From Labedaea rhizosphaerae (lineage in GTDB: Bacteria; Actinomycetota; Actinomycetes; Mycobacteriales; Pseudonocardiaceae), in NCBI RefSeq assembly GCF_004362825.1, contig NZ_SNXZ01000004.1:496001-560000 (forward strand): DNA of 64,000 bases, in the 5' to 3' direction. Shown in pieces: positions 40,658-48,870 of the stretch (the stretch's first letter is position 1; the number at the start of each line of letters is the position of its first letter). Made by a program: the position numbers and the translations under genes. The notes beneath the pieces were generated by a model. The model saw only the letters and a program-made list of their open reading frames with translations, was not told where the DNA came from and did not search any database.

Positions 40658-41553
40658 CGCGGCCACCCCGCTACGGTGACGACCGTCTTGTCGAGCGCGA
40701 CGAACCGGGCCGCAAGCCTCATCCGGCGTGGCCCGTCGACGCCGTGGACGAGGGCGGCCGTGGTCGCCGTGTTGGCGTCCACACAGGACTCGGCGACGGC
40801 GGAGACGCTGCGCCACACCGGTTTTGCGGGCAGACACGTGCGCGGGTCGAGGATGTGGTGCAGCTGGGCCCGGCCGCGGCGCCACCCGCGGCTGCGGGTG
40901 CTCGACGTCGCGATCGCGCGGCCGGCGGGCATGGTGAGCACGCACGACGGGTCGTCGGGCTGATCGCGGACCAGGACCCGCCAGCCGCCTTCCGGCGCGG
41001 GACCCGCGGTGGCGATGTCGCCGCCGAGGCTCACCAGGACGCCGGTGTCCAGCACCGCGGCGACGAGCTGGGCCGCGACGTCGGCGGCGTGCGCCTTCGC
41101 GGTGGCTCCGAGGTCGAGTTCGACGCCTTCGGGCACGGTCAGCCGGCGACCGGTCAGCCGGACCGACCGCCAACCCGGCGCTTGCCTTACCACCAAAGGG
41201 ATCGCGAGCCCGTCAACGTCCACAAGCGACAGATCGCGGTCATAGCCGAGGTCACCCAGCGCCCGGCCCATGGTCGGGTCGACGGCGCCGCCCGTGCGCT
41301 CCGCGGCGATGAGCGCCACCCGGACCAGTTGCGCGCACACCGGGCTGACCGTGGTCGGCACGCCCGGCACAAGCCGCCGCAACTCGGAGTCCGCCCGGAA
41401 CCGGCTGGCCGCGCGGTCGACGGCATCGAGGACGTCGCGCACGATCCCGGTCGCGCGTGCCAGCGCCGCGGGTTCGGTCACGACGACCCGCGCCGTCGTG
41501 CTCCACACGGGCCACTGGGTGGTGGTAGGGCCGGCGGTGAGAACGACAGCCAT
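40654..41553 (-). CDS. apbE: FAD:protein FMN transferase
   Basis: Attaches FMN covalently to Thr/Ser of exported flavoproteins. The 299-residue product has VDPTMGRALGDLGYD, VELDLGATAKAHAADVAAQ (in place of the usual GGIAKG), VSLGGDIATAG and LHHILDPRTCLPA, as in ApbE. No clear signal peptide. GTG 41556 or ATG 41553 is the start. No FMN_bind substrate with the usual D-x-x-(S/T)GAT motif is seen nearby. Confidence 0.87.
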   Translation of the reverse strand: MAVVLTAGPTTTQWPVWSTTARVVVTEPAALARATGIVRDVLDAVDRAASRFRADSELRRLVPGVPTTVSPVCAQLVRVALIAAERTGGAVDPTMGRALGDLGYDRDLSLVDVDGLAIPLVVRQAPGWRSVRLTGRRLTVPEGVELDLGATAKAHAADVAAQLVAAVLDTGVLVSLGGDIATAGPAPEGGWRVLVRDQPDDPSCVLTMPAGRAIATSSTRSRGWRRGRAQLHHILDPRTCLPAKPVWRSVSAVAESCVDANTATTAALVHGVDGPRRMRLAARFVALDKTVVTVAGWPR

Positions 41554-41801
41554 CACGAGCCGCCGCTCTGGCCGTGGGCCGGGCCGTTGCCGCCCTCGTC
41601 GACCGACAGGCCACCGCCGTTGTCCGATGTGGACGAACTACCGGAGTCGTCAGTCGAACTGGTCGTGGTCGACGTGTCCCCGGCCGTCGCCGCGGCGGGC
41701 TGGACCGCGAGCACCACGGCCGTCGTCCCGCCCAGCGCGGCGGCGACCAGGGCACCGGTCACGATGGCCGCGTTGCGTTTTCCGACTTGTCGTGCGTTCA
41801 T
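41553..41801 (-). CDS. Small exported Ser/Thr/Asp-rich protein
   Basis: An 82-residue protein: N-terminal signal-anchor (about 8-38), then a low-complexity TSTTTSSTDDSGSSSTSD stretch and a Gly-rich end. It resembles the signal-plus-linker of FMN-binding proteins, but no FMN domain follows. It overlaps apbE by one base (TGATG) and starts 8 bases after the upstream stop at 41810. Either a genuine small partner or the remnant of a truncated FMN-binding protein. Confidence 0.62.
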   Translation of the reverse strand: MNARQVGKRNAAIVTGALVAAALGGTTAVVLAVQPAAATAGDTSTTTSSTDDSGSSSTSDNGGGLSVDEGGNGPAHGQSGGS

Positions 41802-41809
41802 GATCCGTC

Positions 41810-42478
41810 CTATGTGGTCGGCGGGGCACCGTTGCCGGGGCCACCGTTGAAGCCGCCGCCGTTGCCGCCCGCGCCGTTGCGGCGGGGGAAGGCCCCCGGC
41901 TGCTGACCGCCTTCGATCAACGTCGTGGCGGTGGCGGCGTCGCCGTTCTTCTTGGCCACGATGGACACCGTGTCGCCCTTCTCGATGTCGCTGAGCTGGG
42001 CGCTCTGCGGTCCGTTGCGCACCACGGTCGACGCGTCGAGCGTGTACGTCTTCGTGTAGCCGTCCTCGCTGGCCGCCGTGAGCGACGTGCTGGTGATGGC
42101 GGTGACCTTGCCGGTCTGGGTGAGTTCGGTCAGGTACCCGCCGTTGCCGTCGGACACGACGAACTCGCCGTGCAGCGACTCCTCCATCCCGCGGCCGAAG
42201 CCCATGCCGGGTCCGCGTCCCCCGGGACCACCCATGCCGCCCGGTCCCCCGCCCTGCCCGGAGTCGTTGTTGGTGGCCGCGTAGATGGCCGCGCCACCCG
42301 CGCCCGCGATGCCGACGGCGATGGCCACCGCGGCGATCGTCTTGCGCCCGGACCAGCGGGCCTTGGCCGCAGGGGGCGGGGCCGCGCCCCAGACCTGGTC
42401 CTGCGGCTGCCCGGATCCTTGTCCTTCGGGCGCTGGGGGCTCCGGCGCCGGGCTCCGGTCCTGCTGCTCGGTGGTCAT
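41810..42478 (-). CDS. Membrane-anchored DUF5666-like protein, first gene of the redox operon
   Basis: A 222-residue protein with a Pro/Gln-rich cytoplasmic head (1-45), one transmembrane helix (about 50-70), a Gly-rich linker and an extracytoplasmic beta domain (about 115-195; KVTAITSTSLTAASEDGYTKTYTLDASTVV, DIEKGDTVSIVAKK) like DUF5666/OB-type domains, then a Gly/Asn-rich tail. GAGGAGC precedes the ATG at 42478. First gene of the operon, divergent from the response regulator. Confidence 0.72.
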   Translation of the reverse strand: MTTEQQDRSPAPEPPAPEGQGSGQPQDQVWGAAPPPAAKARWSGRKTIAAVAIAVGIAGAGGAAIYAATNNDSGQGGGPGGMGGPGGRGPGMGFGRGMEESLHGEFVVSDGNGGYLTELTQTGKVTAITSTSLTAASEDGYTKTYTLDASTVVRNGPQSAQLSDIEKGDTVSIVAKKNGDAATATTLIEGGQQPGAFPRRNGAGGNGGGFNGGPGNGAPPTT

Positions 42479-42529
42479 GCGCTCCTCCTGCTGGTGCTTC
42501 GGCTGTCGATGACCACGCTCGCCGCGGAC

Positions 42530-42551
42530 CCTGTGTGCCACCTGTGTCCCG
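42530..42551. promoter_or_regulatory. Two CCTGTGT half-sites 11 bases apart, candidate response-regulator site
   Basis: CCTGTGT at 42530-42536 and again at 42541-42547, spaced one helical turn, and an inverted ACACAGG at 42616-42622, all in the divergent region between the redox operon and the response regulator. Tandem direct repeats at 11-base spacing are typical of OmpR/PhoB regulators. Confidence 0.42.
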
Positions 42552-42666
42552 GGTTCGGGCTTACTGTGGACGGGCGTTCGCCCTGCTCAGCGCGCTGAAG
42601 CGACCCACAGCTGATACACAGGGAACGCAAAGCTTCGCCTTACGCGAGCAGGCGAGCATGGGAGGC

Positions 42667-43404
42667 ATGAGCGCGGTGAGCACACCTTCCAAGTCGGACC
42701 TGCGACGACCGAACGGCACCCCGGTGCGGGTCCTGGTGGTCGACGACGAGTCGACGCTGGCCGAGCTCGTGTCGATGGCCCTGCGCTACGAGGGCTGGGA
42801 GGTGCGCAGCGCCGGCGACGGGCTGGGCGCGGTGACGGCGGCCCGCGAGTTCCGCCCCGACGCCGTCGTACTGGACGTCGGGCTGCCCGACATCGACGGC
42901 CTCGAGGTGCTGCGCCGGATGCGTGCGGAGGCCGCCGAGCTGCCCGTGCTGTTCCTGACCGCGCGCGACGCCGTCGAGGACCGCATCGCCGGGCTCACCG
43001 CCGGTGGCGACGACTACGTGACCAAGCCGTTCAGCCTCGAGGAGGTCGTGCTGCGGTTGCGCGGGCTGATGCGGCGCACCGGCGTGACCACGGCGGACGC
43101 GGGCAACGAGCTGGTCGTCGGCGACCTCGTGCTCGACGAGGACAGCCACGAGGTGCGCCGCGGGGGCGAGCAGGTGGCGCTGACCGCGACCGAGTTCGAG
43201 CTGCTGCGGTTCATGATGCGCAACCCCAAGCGCGTGCTGTCCAAGGCGCAGATCCTCGACCGGGTGTGGAGCTACGACTTCGGCGGCCAGGCCAACATCG
43301 TCGAGCTCTACATCTCGTACCTGCGCAAGAAGATCGACGCCGGCCGGGCGCCGATGATCCACACGATGCGAGGCGCCGGGTATGTCCTCAAGCCGGCGGC
43401 GTAG
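42667..43404 (+). CDS. OmpR-family response regulator
   Basis: A 245-residue regulator: receiver domain with VLVVDDEST, phospho-acceptor Asp in VLDVGLPDIDGLE and the Lys in DDYVTKPFS, then a winged-helix DNA-binding domain (about 150-245; TATEFELLRFMMRNPKRVLSKAQILDRVW). ATG 42667 follows GGGAGG. It overlaps the kinase gene by 23 bases. Its divergent position suggests control of the redox operon. Confidence 0.93.
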   Translation: MSAVSTPSKSDLRRPNGTPVRVLVVDDESTLAELVSMALRYEGWEVRSAGDGLGAVTAAREFRPDAVVLDVGLPDIDGLEVLRRMRAEAAELPVLFLTARDAVEDRIAGLTAGGDDYVTKPFSLEEVVLRLRGLMRRTGVTTADAGNELVVGDLVLDEDSHEVRRGGEQVALTATEFELLRFMMRNPKRVLSKAQILDRVWSYDFGGQANIVELYISYLRKKIDAGRAPMIHTMRGAGYVLKPAA

Positions 43405-44860
43405 GCCCTGGACGCTGCGGACCAAGCTGATCGCCCAGCTGGTGGTCGTGGTCGCCGGCGTCTGCCTGGTGATCGGCGTGGTCACCGTGTTGTCGTTGCG
43501 CAGCTTCGTGTTGCAGCAGTTGGACACCCAGCTCGTCGACGCGAGCCACCGTGCGCAGGCGTACGTCGAGGGTGGGGGCTCCGGTGAGCGCGGTCCCCAT
43601 CCCGGTCCCGATCACCGCCCGCCCCCGGTCGGCGCGCCGGGCACCGGTCCGGGCACGGTCACCGCCCGCATCGTGGACGACGTCGTCTACGACGCGAAGC
43701 AGCTGACGCTGCAAGCGGCCGAGCAGCAGGACCTGACGCCTGAGGCCACCGCCGTCCTGACCACGGTCCCGGTCGATGGCCAAGGTCACTCCAAGGACCT
43801 GCCGGGGCTCGGGGAGTACCGGCTGATGGCCGTGCCGACCAGGCTCGGCGTGGTGGTCACCGGGTTGCCGATGGTGCTCGCGGAGTCGTTGCAGACCAAC
43901 CTGTCCTGGGTGCTTTCCGCGGTTGCGTTGACGGGGCTGGTGGCGGCCGCCGGGACCGGGATCCTGATCGTGCGCCGGACGTTGCGCCCGCTCAACCGCG
44001 TGGCCGCCACGGCCAGCCGGGTCGCCGAGCTGCCGCTGGACCGTGGTGAGGTGGCGTTGTCCGTGCGCGTGCCGGAGTCCGACACGGACCCGCGCACCGA
44101 GGTCGGCCGCGTCGGGGCGGCCCTGAACCGCATGCTCGGCCACATCGGCAATGCCCTGCGTGCCCGCCACGACAGCGAAACGCGGGTGCGCCAGTTCGTC
44201 GCCGATGCCAGCCACGAGCTGCGCACCCCGCTGGCGGCGATCCGCGGGTACGCGGAACTGGCCAAGCGCAGCCCCGAGCCGGTGCCGCCCGATGTAGCGC
44301 ACGCGATCGGCCGCGTGGAATCGGAATCCGCCCGGATGACGACCCTGGTAGATGACCTGCTCCTGTTGGCCCGCCTGGATTCCGGCCGTCCCCTGGAACG
44401 ACGCGAGGTAGACCTGTCGCGACTGGTCACCGACGTGGTCGGCGACGCGCGAATCGCCGGTCCCGCTCACCACTGGCAGCTGGACTTGCCACCAGACCCG
44501 GTAACCGTGGCAGGCGATGACCAGCGTCTCCACCAGGTGCTGGCCAACCTGCTGACCAACGCCCGAACCCACACGCCCGCCGGGACAACCGTGACCACCG
44601 CGTTGCGGGTGGACGGTGAAGACGCGGTGCTGTCGGTGGTCGACGACGGCCCAGGCATTCCACCGGAGTTGCAACCGTCGGTGTTCGAACGGTTCGCCCG
44701 GGGCGACAGCTCCCGCTCCCGAGCGGCGGGCAGCACCGGCTTGGGCCTAGCCATCGTGGCGGCGGTCGTGGCCGCCCATGACGGGGTGGTGAGCGTGTCC
44801 AGCGAGCCCGGACACACTTCCTTCGAGGTCCGGTTGCGCCGGTTCGGTGCGCTGTCCTAG
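43382..44860 (+). CDS. HAMP-domain sensor histidine kinase
   Basis: A 492-residue membrane kinase: two transmembrane helices (about 16-40 and 175-197) around an extracytoplasmic sensor with a His/Pro-rich GPHPGPDHRPPP stretch that could bind metal, then HAMP, dimerisation helix with ASHELRTPLAAIRGYAEL (phospho-His), and the ATP domain with LTNARTHTP and DDGPGIPPEL. Cognate to the upstream response regulator. Confidence 0.93.
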   Translation: MSSSRRRRPWTLRTKLIAQLVVVVAGVCLVIGVVTVLSLRSFVLQQLDTQLVDASHRAQAYVEGGGSGERGPHPGPDHRPPPVGAPGTGPGTVTARIVDDVVYDAKQLTLQAAEQQDLTPEATAVLTTVPVDGQGHSKDLPGLGEYRLMAVPTRLGVVVTGLPMVLAESLQTNLSWVLSAVALTGLVAAAGTGILIVRRTLRPLNRVAATASRVAELPLDRGEVALSVRVPESDTDPRTEVGRVGAALNRMLGHIGNALRARHDSETRVRQFVADASHELRTPLAAIRGYAELAKRSPEPVPPDVAHAIGRVESESARMTTLVDDLLLLARLDSGRPLERREVDLSRLVTDVVGDARIAGPAHHWQLDLPPDPVTVAGDDQRLHQVLANLLTNARTHTPAGTTVTTALRVDGEDAVLSVVDDGPGIPPELQPSVFERFARGDSSRSRAAGSTGLGLAIVAAVVAAHDGVVSVSSEPGHTSFEVRLRRFGALS

Positions 44861-45630
44861 CGCGCGCTTCTCTTGTGGCCCATCAGGGGAGTTTTTGCCG
44901 TGCTACCAACGCTTTCAGCTACCTGCGGCCTCTGTGGTCGAGTATGCACGCCCCCACCCAACCCGGGGGGCCGCCCCGGTGCCAGTCTATTGAATTTCAA
45001 GCCCCGCAACGGGAAAGAGCCCGATCTGTGGATAGCTGGACGGGTGTGGACAACTCCAGGGGCGGGAGGATTACCGGACGATGCGCGATGGGCTTCCGAC
45101 CGCGGACTGAGACGACGACGGGGCAGTCGAGGATGCGGCAGTCGAGGCTGGTCGCAGCGGAGCATCGCGACAGATTGCCGGGCCGCGGCCTGCCGTGAGG
45201 CGGCAGCCGAGTGCGGCGAAGGCAACGAGGAGACGGTGGCCGCTGCGCACCGCAGCAGCAATCAAGTATCGCGGCAGCAACCAGCGGCGGCACGTCGCGG
45301 CGCCGAACTCGGCGTGCCCGACCGCGACACGGCGAAGGCCTTCTACGGCGCCCGAGAGCACCTGAGCGTGCCGGCAACATCGGGTAGCGGTGGCCGTTGA
45401 GCATCGCCGCCGCCGCGTATGGCGAGAGCAGCCGAGCATGGCGGCAACCTCGGGTGGCGATGGCCGCCTGGCGTTGTGGCGACAACCGAGCATCTCGGCC
45501 GCAGCCGAGCACTACGGCGGCACCGGGTGGCAGCCGAGCGTCGCGACAGGAGCCGAGTAGCGGTGGCGCCGAGCATGGCAGCAACAGCATCAAGGACGGA
45601 TGCCGAGCGCGGTGGTAGCGGTGCCCGAGG
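44861..45630. other. 770-base gene-free region, second half degenerate repeats
   Basis: Between the sensor kinase and the convergent HNH gene. Bases 44861-45110 hold no gene I can support; there is a GC-rich potential stem near 44960-44985. From about 45110 on, a degenerate repeat (separate entry) fills the rest. Several open frames exist only because of the repeat; their products are compositionally odd (Arg/Ala/Leu-rich), so I reject them. Confidence 0.6.
45110..45630. repeat. Degenerate repeat of a GCCGAGCAT-GCGGCAA unit
   Basis: About a dozen diverged copies of a 17-40-base unit whose best core is GCCGAGCAT(C/G)GCGGCAA. Clear copies lie at about 45428-45451, 45487-45520 and 45571-45590. 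Unit length and sequence vary, so it looks like an old minisatellite. Reading frames on both strands are passively open through it. Confidence 0.55.
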
Positions 45631-46752
45631 TTAGGCGGCGGCTTGTGCCCACGGTGGTTTGGTGAAGATGGGCAGGCCGCTGTCCATGTGGACTTTCCAA
45701 CCGGCATGGTGGATCAGGCGATGGTGGAACTGGCACACCAACACCATGTTGTCCAACCTCGTAGGACCGCCATCCGCCCAATGTTGTACGTGGTGGGCGT
45801 GACATTGGTTCGGTGTTCGTTCGCATCCCGGGACGGCGCAACCTTTGTCCCGGATGGCCAGGGCTCGGCGCAATCGTTTGTCGGCCAGGCGTTTCGATTC
45901 GCCGATATCGATCGGCTGCGAGTTCGTGCCGAGCACGACCGGGATGATCTCGGCGTCGCAAGCGAAACGGCGGGCCTGCTCCGGAGTCATCCACCGGGCG
46001 TCGTCGAGAGTCGCCTTGCCGATCGCCGTCTGCAAGGTCTCCAGAGAGACCGTGACCGCGATGTGGGGGCGCTCGCCACCCTCCACCGGAGCCTTACCGG
46101 AGTCGGCGGCGAAGCGGATCACCTCCGCCAGCGCATCACCCTGACGCTCAACCAAGGTGCGGTCGTCGCCCGGCTGCGGCGCGGTCAACGAGGACAACAA
46201 AGGGCGCAGAACAGCAGCTGTCTCCGCGCCCAACTTGAACCGGCCCTCCAGCGAGCCATCCTCGCGCTCCTGCAAATCCAGGATGTTCTGCGCTTCCACC
46301 ACGGTGGGATCGTCCGGTTCGTCACCATCCGGGTTCAGAACATCGACCATCCGCTTACCCAGCCGGGCAAGCTGAGCCGGGTTGAACTCCCGGGCCAGCT
46401 CGGCCAAGTCAGCTTCGACCTGGTCGGCGTGCTCATCGGGCACCGCCGCGACCGTCTTCGCGATGCGGGTGACGTGCTCGGTAGAGATCACACCCTCGGC
46501 CATCGCCGCCCGCGCAGCAGGCAGCTTCGCCGGGATCACCTGCCCGGTGATGCCCACCTTCGGACACAACAGCGAAACCTGAGTCTCCAACTGCTTCGCT
46601 TCGCGTCGACCCACGCGTAGCGCGTCCATCAGGAACTGCCACAAATGCAGATACCCGGACTCACGCCAATCAACCCGAGAAATCGAATCCAGGATCGCCA
46701 AATCAAGCCGCCGACGTTCGGCGACAAGCGACTGAAGCTCCCCCAGGTCCAT
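45631..46752 (-). CDS. 13E12-family (DUF222) HNH endonuclease
   Basis: A 373-residue protein with a DUF222 N-terminal domain (about 1-250, helical) and a C-terminal HNH nuclease domain GCERTPNQCHAHHVQHWADGGPTRLDNMVLVCQFHHRLIHH, zinc-binding type. These are multicopy, often mobile or inteinlike repeats in actinobacteria (REP13E12 in M. tuberculosis). ATG 46752 is the natural start; the codons upstream are AT-richer non-coding DNA. A hairpin repeat follows on the 5' side (46895-46985). Confidence 0.88.
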   Translation of the reverse strand: MDLGELQSLVAERRRLDLAILDSISRVDWRESGYLHLWQFLMDALRVGRREAKQLETQVSLLCPKVGITGQVIPAKLPAARAAMAEGVISTEHVTRIAKTVAAVPDEHADQVEADLAELAREFNPAQLARLGKRMVDVLNPDGDEPDDPTVVEAQNILDLQEREDGSLEGRFKLGAETAAVLRPLLSSLTAPQPGDDRTLVERQGDALAEVIRFAADSGKAPVEGGERPHIAVTVSLETLQTAIGKATLDDARWMTPEQARRFACDAEIIPVVLGTNSQPIDIGESKRLADKRLRRALAIRDKGCAVPGCERTPNQCHAHHVQHWADGGPTRLDNMVLVCQFHHRLIHHAGWKVHMDSGLPIFTKPPWAQAAA

Positions 46753-46894
46753 AGCCCAATGATACCACAACATACGACCAAACGGCCTAACAGCAAACGG
46801 GCTCAACCCGACAAACCAACGCAACCGCAGCTCGGCAACGCAAACCACGAAAGAGCGAACACCAGACCGCCCCCTCAACCTCGTCCGGGCGCCC

Positions 46895-46985
46895 TTTAGC
46901 ACGCTGCGGTCAGGGTCAAGGGTCGGCGAAGCCGATCGCGAAGCGACGCCGCAGGCGCCCTTGATGCTGACCGCAGCGTGTTAAA
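46895..46985. repeat. Structured inverted repeat beside the HNH gene
   Basis: Arms of 28 bases (46895-46922 and 46958-46985) pair with three mismatches. The loop contains two small hairpins with GAA loops: CGGC-GAA-GCCG (46924-46934) and TCGC-GAA-GCGA (46936-46946). The whole can fold as a branched cruciform. Similar short repeats with GAA loops occur in other actinobacteria, as far as I recall. Followed by two direct copies of GGTTGAGAACCCAC near 46993 and 47020. Confidence 0.6.
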
Positions 46986-47042
46986 CAATTCGACCCGAGG
47001 TTGAGAACCCACTAAAACCCGGTTGAGAACCCACACAAGACC

Positions 47043-47540
47043 TCACAGCTTCTGGTACATGATGTGCAGCCCCACATAACCGTGCACCGGGTGGCGGAAA
47101 CCCTCGGGCACCGTGGCCAGCACGTCGAAACCCAGTGACTTCCACAACTCGACGGCCCGGGTGTTGGTCGACACCACGGCGTTGAACTGCACCGCGCGGA
47201 AGCCTTGCGCGCGCGCCCAGGCCAGCATGTCCGTGCCGAGGGCCCGTCCCACGCCACGCCCGGACGCCGACGGGCTCACCATGAAGCTCGCGCTCGCCAC
47301 GTGCGCGCCGCCGCCGCCCTTGTTGGGATACATGGACGCGGAGCCGACGACGGCACCGTCCACAACGGCCACCGAGGTGCGCTTCGGCGGCGCGACCATC
47401 CACAGTTCCCGGGCCTGCTCCGAAGTCATGTCCCGGTCGTACGAATAGGTTTCACCGGCGGCGACGATCTCGTGGAAGAACGGCCAGATGGCGGCCCAGT
47501 CGTCGGCGGTGGCGTCACGGATTTCCACGAGCCGCAGCAT
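47043..47540 (-). CDS. GNAT-family N-acetyltransferase
   Basis: A 165-residue acetyltransferase. ATADDWAAIWPFFHEIV at the start, acetyl-CoA loop MVSPSASGRGVGRALGTDML and ELWKSLGFDV at the C-terminus are typical of the group related to Pat/MddA amino-acid acetylases. ATG 47540 (MLRLVEIRD) is preferred. Substrate unknown. Divergent from the GT2-GtrA gene. Confidence 0.87.
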   Translation of the reverse strand: MLRLVEIRDATADDWAAIWPFFHEIVAAGETYSYDRDMTSEQARELWMVAPPKRTSVAVVDGAVVGSASMYPNKGGGGAHVASASFMVSPSASGRGVGRALGTDMLAWARAQGFRAVQFNAVVSTNTRAVELWKSLGFDVLATVPEGFRHPVHGYVGLHIMYQKL

Positions 47541-47613
47541 GCCACCACACCTCACAGCAGGGACACAGGTTTAGCACACGGCCCACCCAGCGCCCGCCGA
47601 GATCGTCGGGACC

Positions 47614-48870
47614 ATGACAGCGATCCAAGCCGGCGCCTCGATCCGCCCGGTCGACACCAGCGCCACCACGCCGGTGCTGGACGTGGTGGTTCCGGTGCAC
47701 AACGAGGAGGACGACCTCGAGGCCTGCGTCCGGCGCCTGCACCGACACCTGACCGACCAGTTCCCTTACCGGTTCCGGATCACGGTCGCCGACAACGCGA
47801 GCACCGACGCCACGATGGCGATCGCGACGGCGCTGGCGGCCGAGCTGCCCGAGGTCGACGCCGTGCACCTGAGCGAGAAGGGCCGCGGCCGGGCGCTTCG
47901 CCACGCGTGGTCGGACTCCGACGCCGCGGTGCTGGCCTATATGGACGTGGACCTCTCCACCGACCTGTCCGCGCTCGGCCCGCTGATCGCGCCGCTGCTC
48001 TCCGGGCACTCGGACGTCGCGATCGGCAGCCGGCTGGCCCGTGGCGCGCGGGTGGTGCGCGGCGCCAAGCGCGAGTTCCTCTCCCGCGGCTACAACCTGC
48101 TGCTGCGCGGCGCTCTCGCGGTCCGGTTCTCCGATGCCCAGTGCGGCTTCAAGGCGATCCGCGCCGACGTGGCCCGCGAACTGCTGCCGCACGTGGCCGA
48201 CACCGGCTGGTTCTTCGACACCGAACTGCTCGTCATCGCCCAGCGCGCGGGGCTGCGCATCCACGAAGTCCCGGTCGACTGGGTGGACGACCCGGACAGC
48301 CGGGTCGACCTGGTCGCGACGACCGTCGCCGACCTCAAGGGCATCGTGCGGCTCGGGCGCGGCCTGGCCACCGGCGCGGTGCCGGTGCGGTCGCTGCGGG
48401 CCCAGCTCGGTCGCGCGCCGGTCGGGGTGGACGCCCCGGGTGTGCCCGCCGGGCTGCCCAAGCAGCTGGTGCGGTTCGCCGCCATCGGCGTGGCCAGCAC
48501 CATCGCCTACCTGGTCCTGTACGCCTTGCTGCGCACGGGCATGGGGGCGCAGGCCGCCAACGTGCTGGCGCTCGCCACGACGGCCGTGGCCAACACCGCC
48601 GCCAACCGCAGGCTGACTTTCGGCGTGCGCGGGCGCGCGGGGGCCGGGCGCCACCAGCTCGAAGGCATGGTCGTGTTCCTCCTCGGCCTGGCGCTGACCA
48701 GCGGCGCGCTTGCGTTGCTCAACCACCTGACCACTCCCGGCCGATGGCTCGAACTCGGCACGCTGGTGCTCGCGAACCTGGCCGCCACCGTCCTTCGCTT
48801 CGTCCTGTTCCGCGGCTGGGTCTTCCGCCAGTCCCGCCAGACCAGCCAGACCCGAGAGGCCCAGTCATGA
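47614..48870 (+). CDS. Fused GT2 glycosyltransferase and GtrA membrane protein
   Basis: A 418-residue protein with two parts. Residues 20-250 form a DPM1-like polyprenyl-phosphate glycosyltransferase (VVVPVHNEEDDLEACV, DNASTDAT, YMDVDLSTDL, GSRLARGARVVRGAKREFLSRGYN). Residues about 285-408 form a GtrA domain with four helices (QLVRFAAIGVASTIAYLVLY). Such fusions make polyprenyl-phosphate sugars and flip them to feed GT-C enzymes. It overlaps the GT39 gene by 4 bases (ATGA), so that gene is the likely user. Confidence 0.88.
   Translation: MTAIQAGASIRPVDTSATTPVLDVVVPVHNEEDDLEACVRRLHRHLTDQFPYRFRITVADNASTDATMAIATALAAELPEVDAVHLSEKGRGRALRHAWSDSDAAVLAYMDVDLSTDLSALGPLIAPLLSGHSDVAIGSRLARGARVVRGAKREFLSRGYNLLLRGALAVRFSDAQCGFKAIRADVARELLPHVADTGWFFDTELLVIAQRAGLRIHEVPVDWVDDPDSRVDLVATTVADLKGIVRLGRGLATGAVPVRSLRAQLGRAPVGVDAPGVPAGLPKQLVRFAAIGVASTIAYLVLYALLRTGMGAQAANVLALATTAVANTAANRRLTFGVRGRAGAGRHQLEGMVVFLLGLALTSGALALLNHLTTPGRWLELGTLVLANLAATVLRFVLFRGWVFRQSRQTSQTREAQS

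Noticed and set aside
44997-45707. 236-codon frame with repeated DARL segments
   Set aside because: Open only because of the degenerate repeat; no ribosome site and a nonsensical composition.
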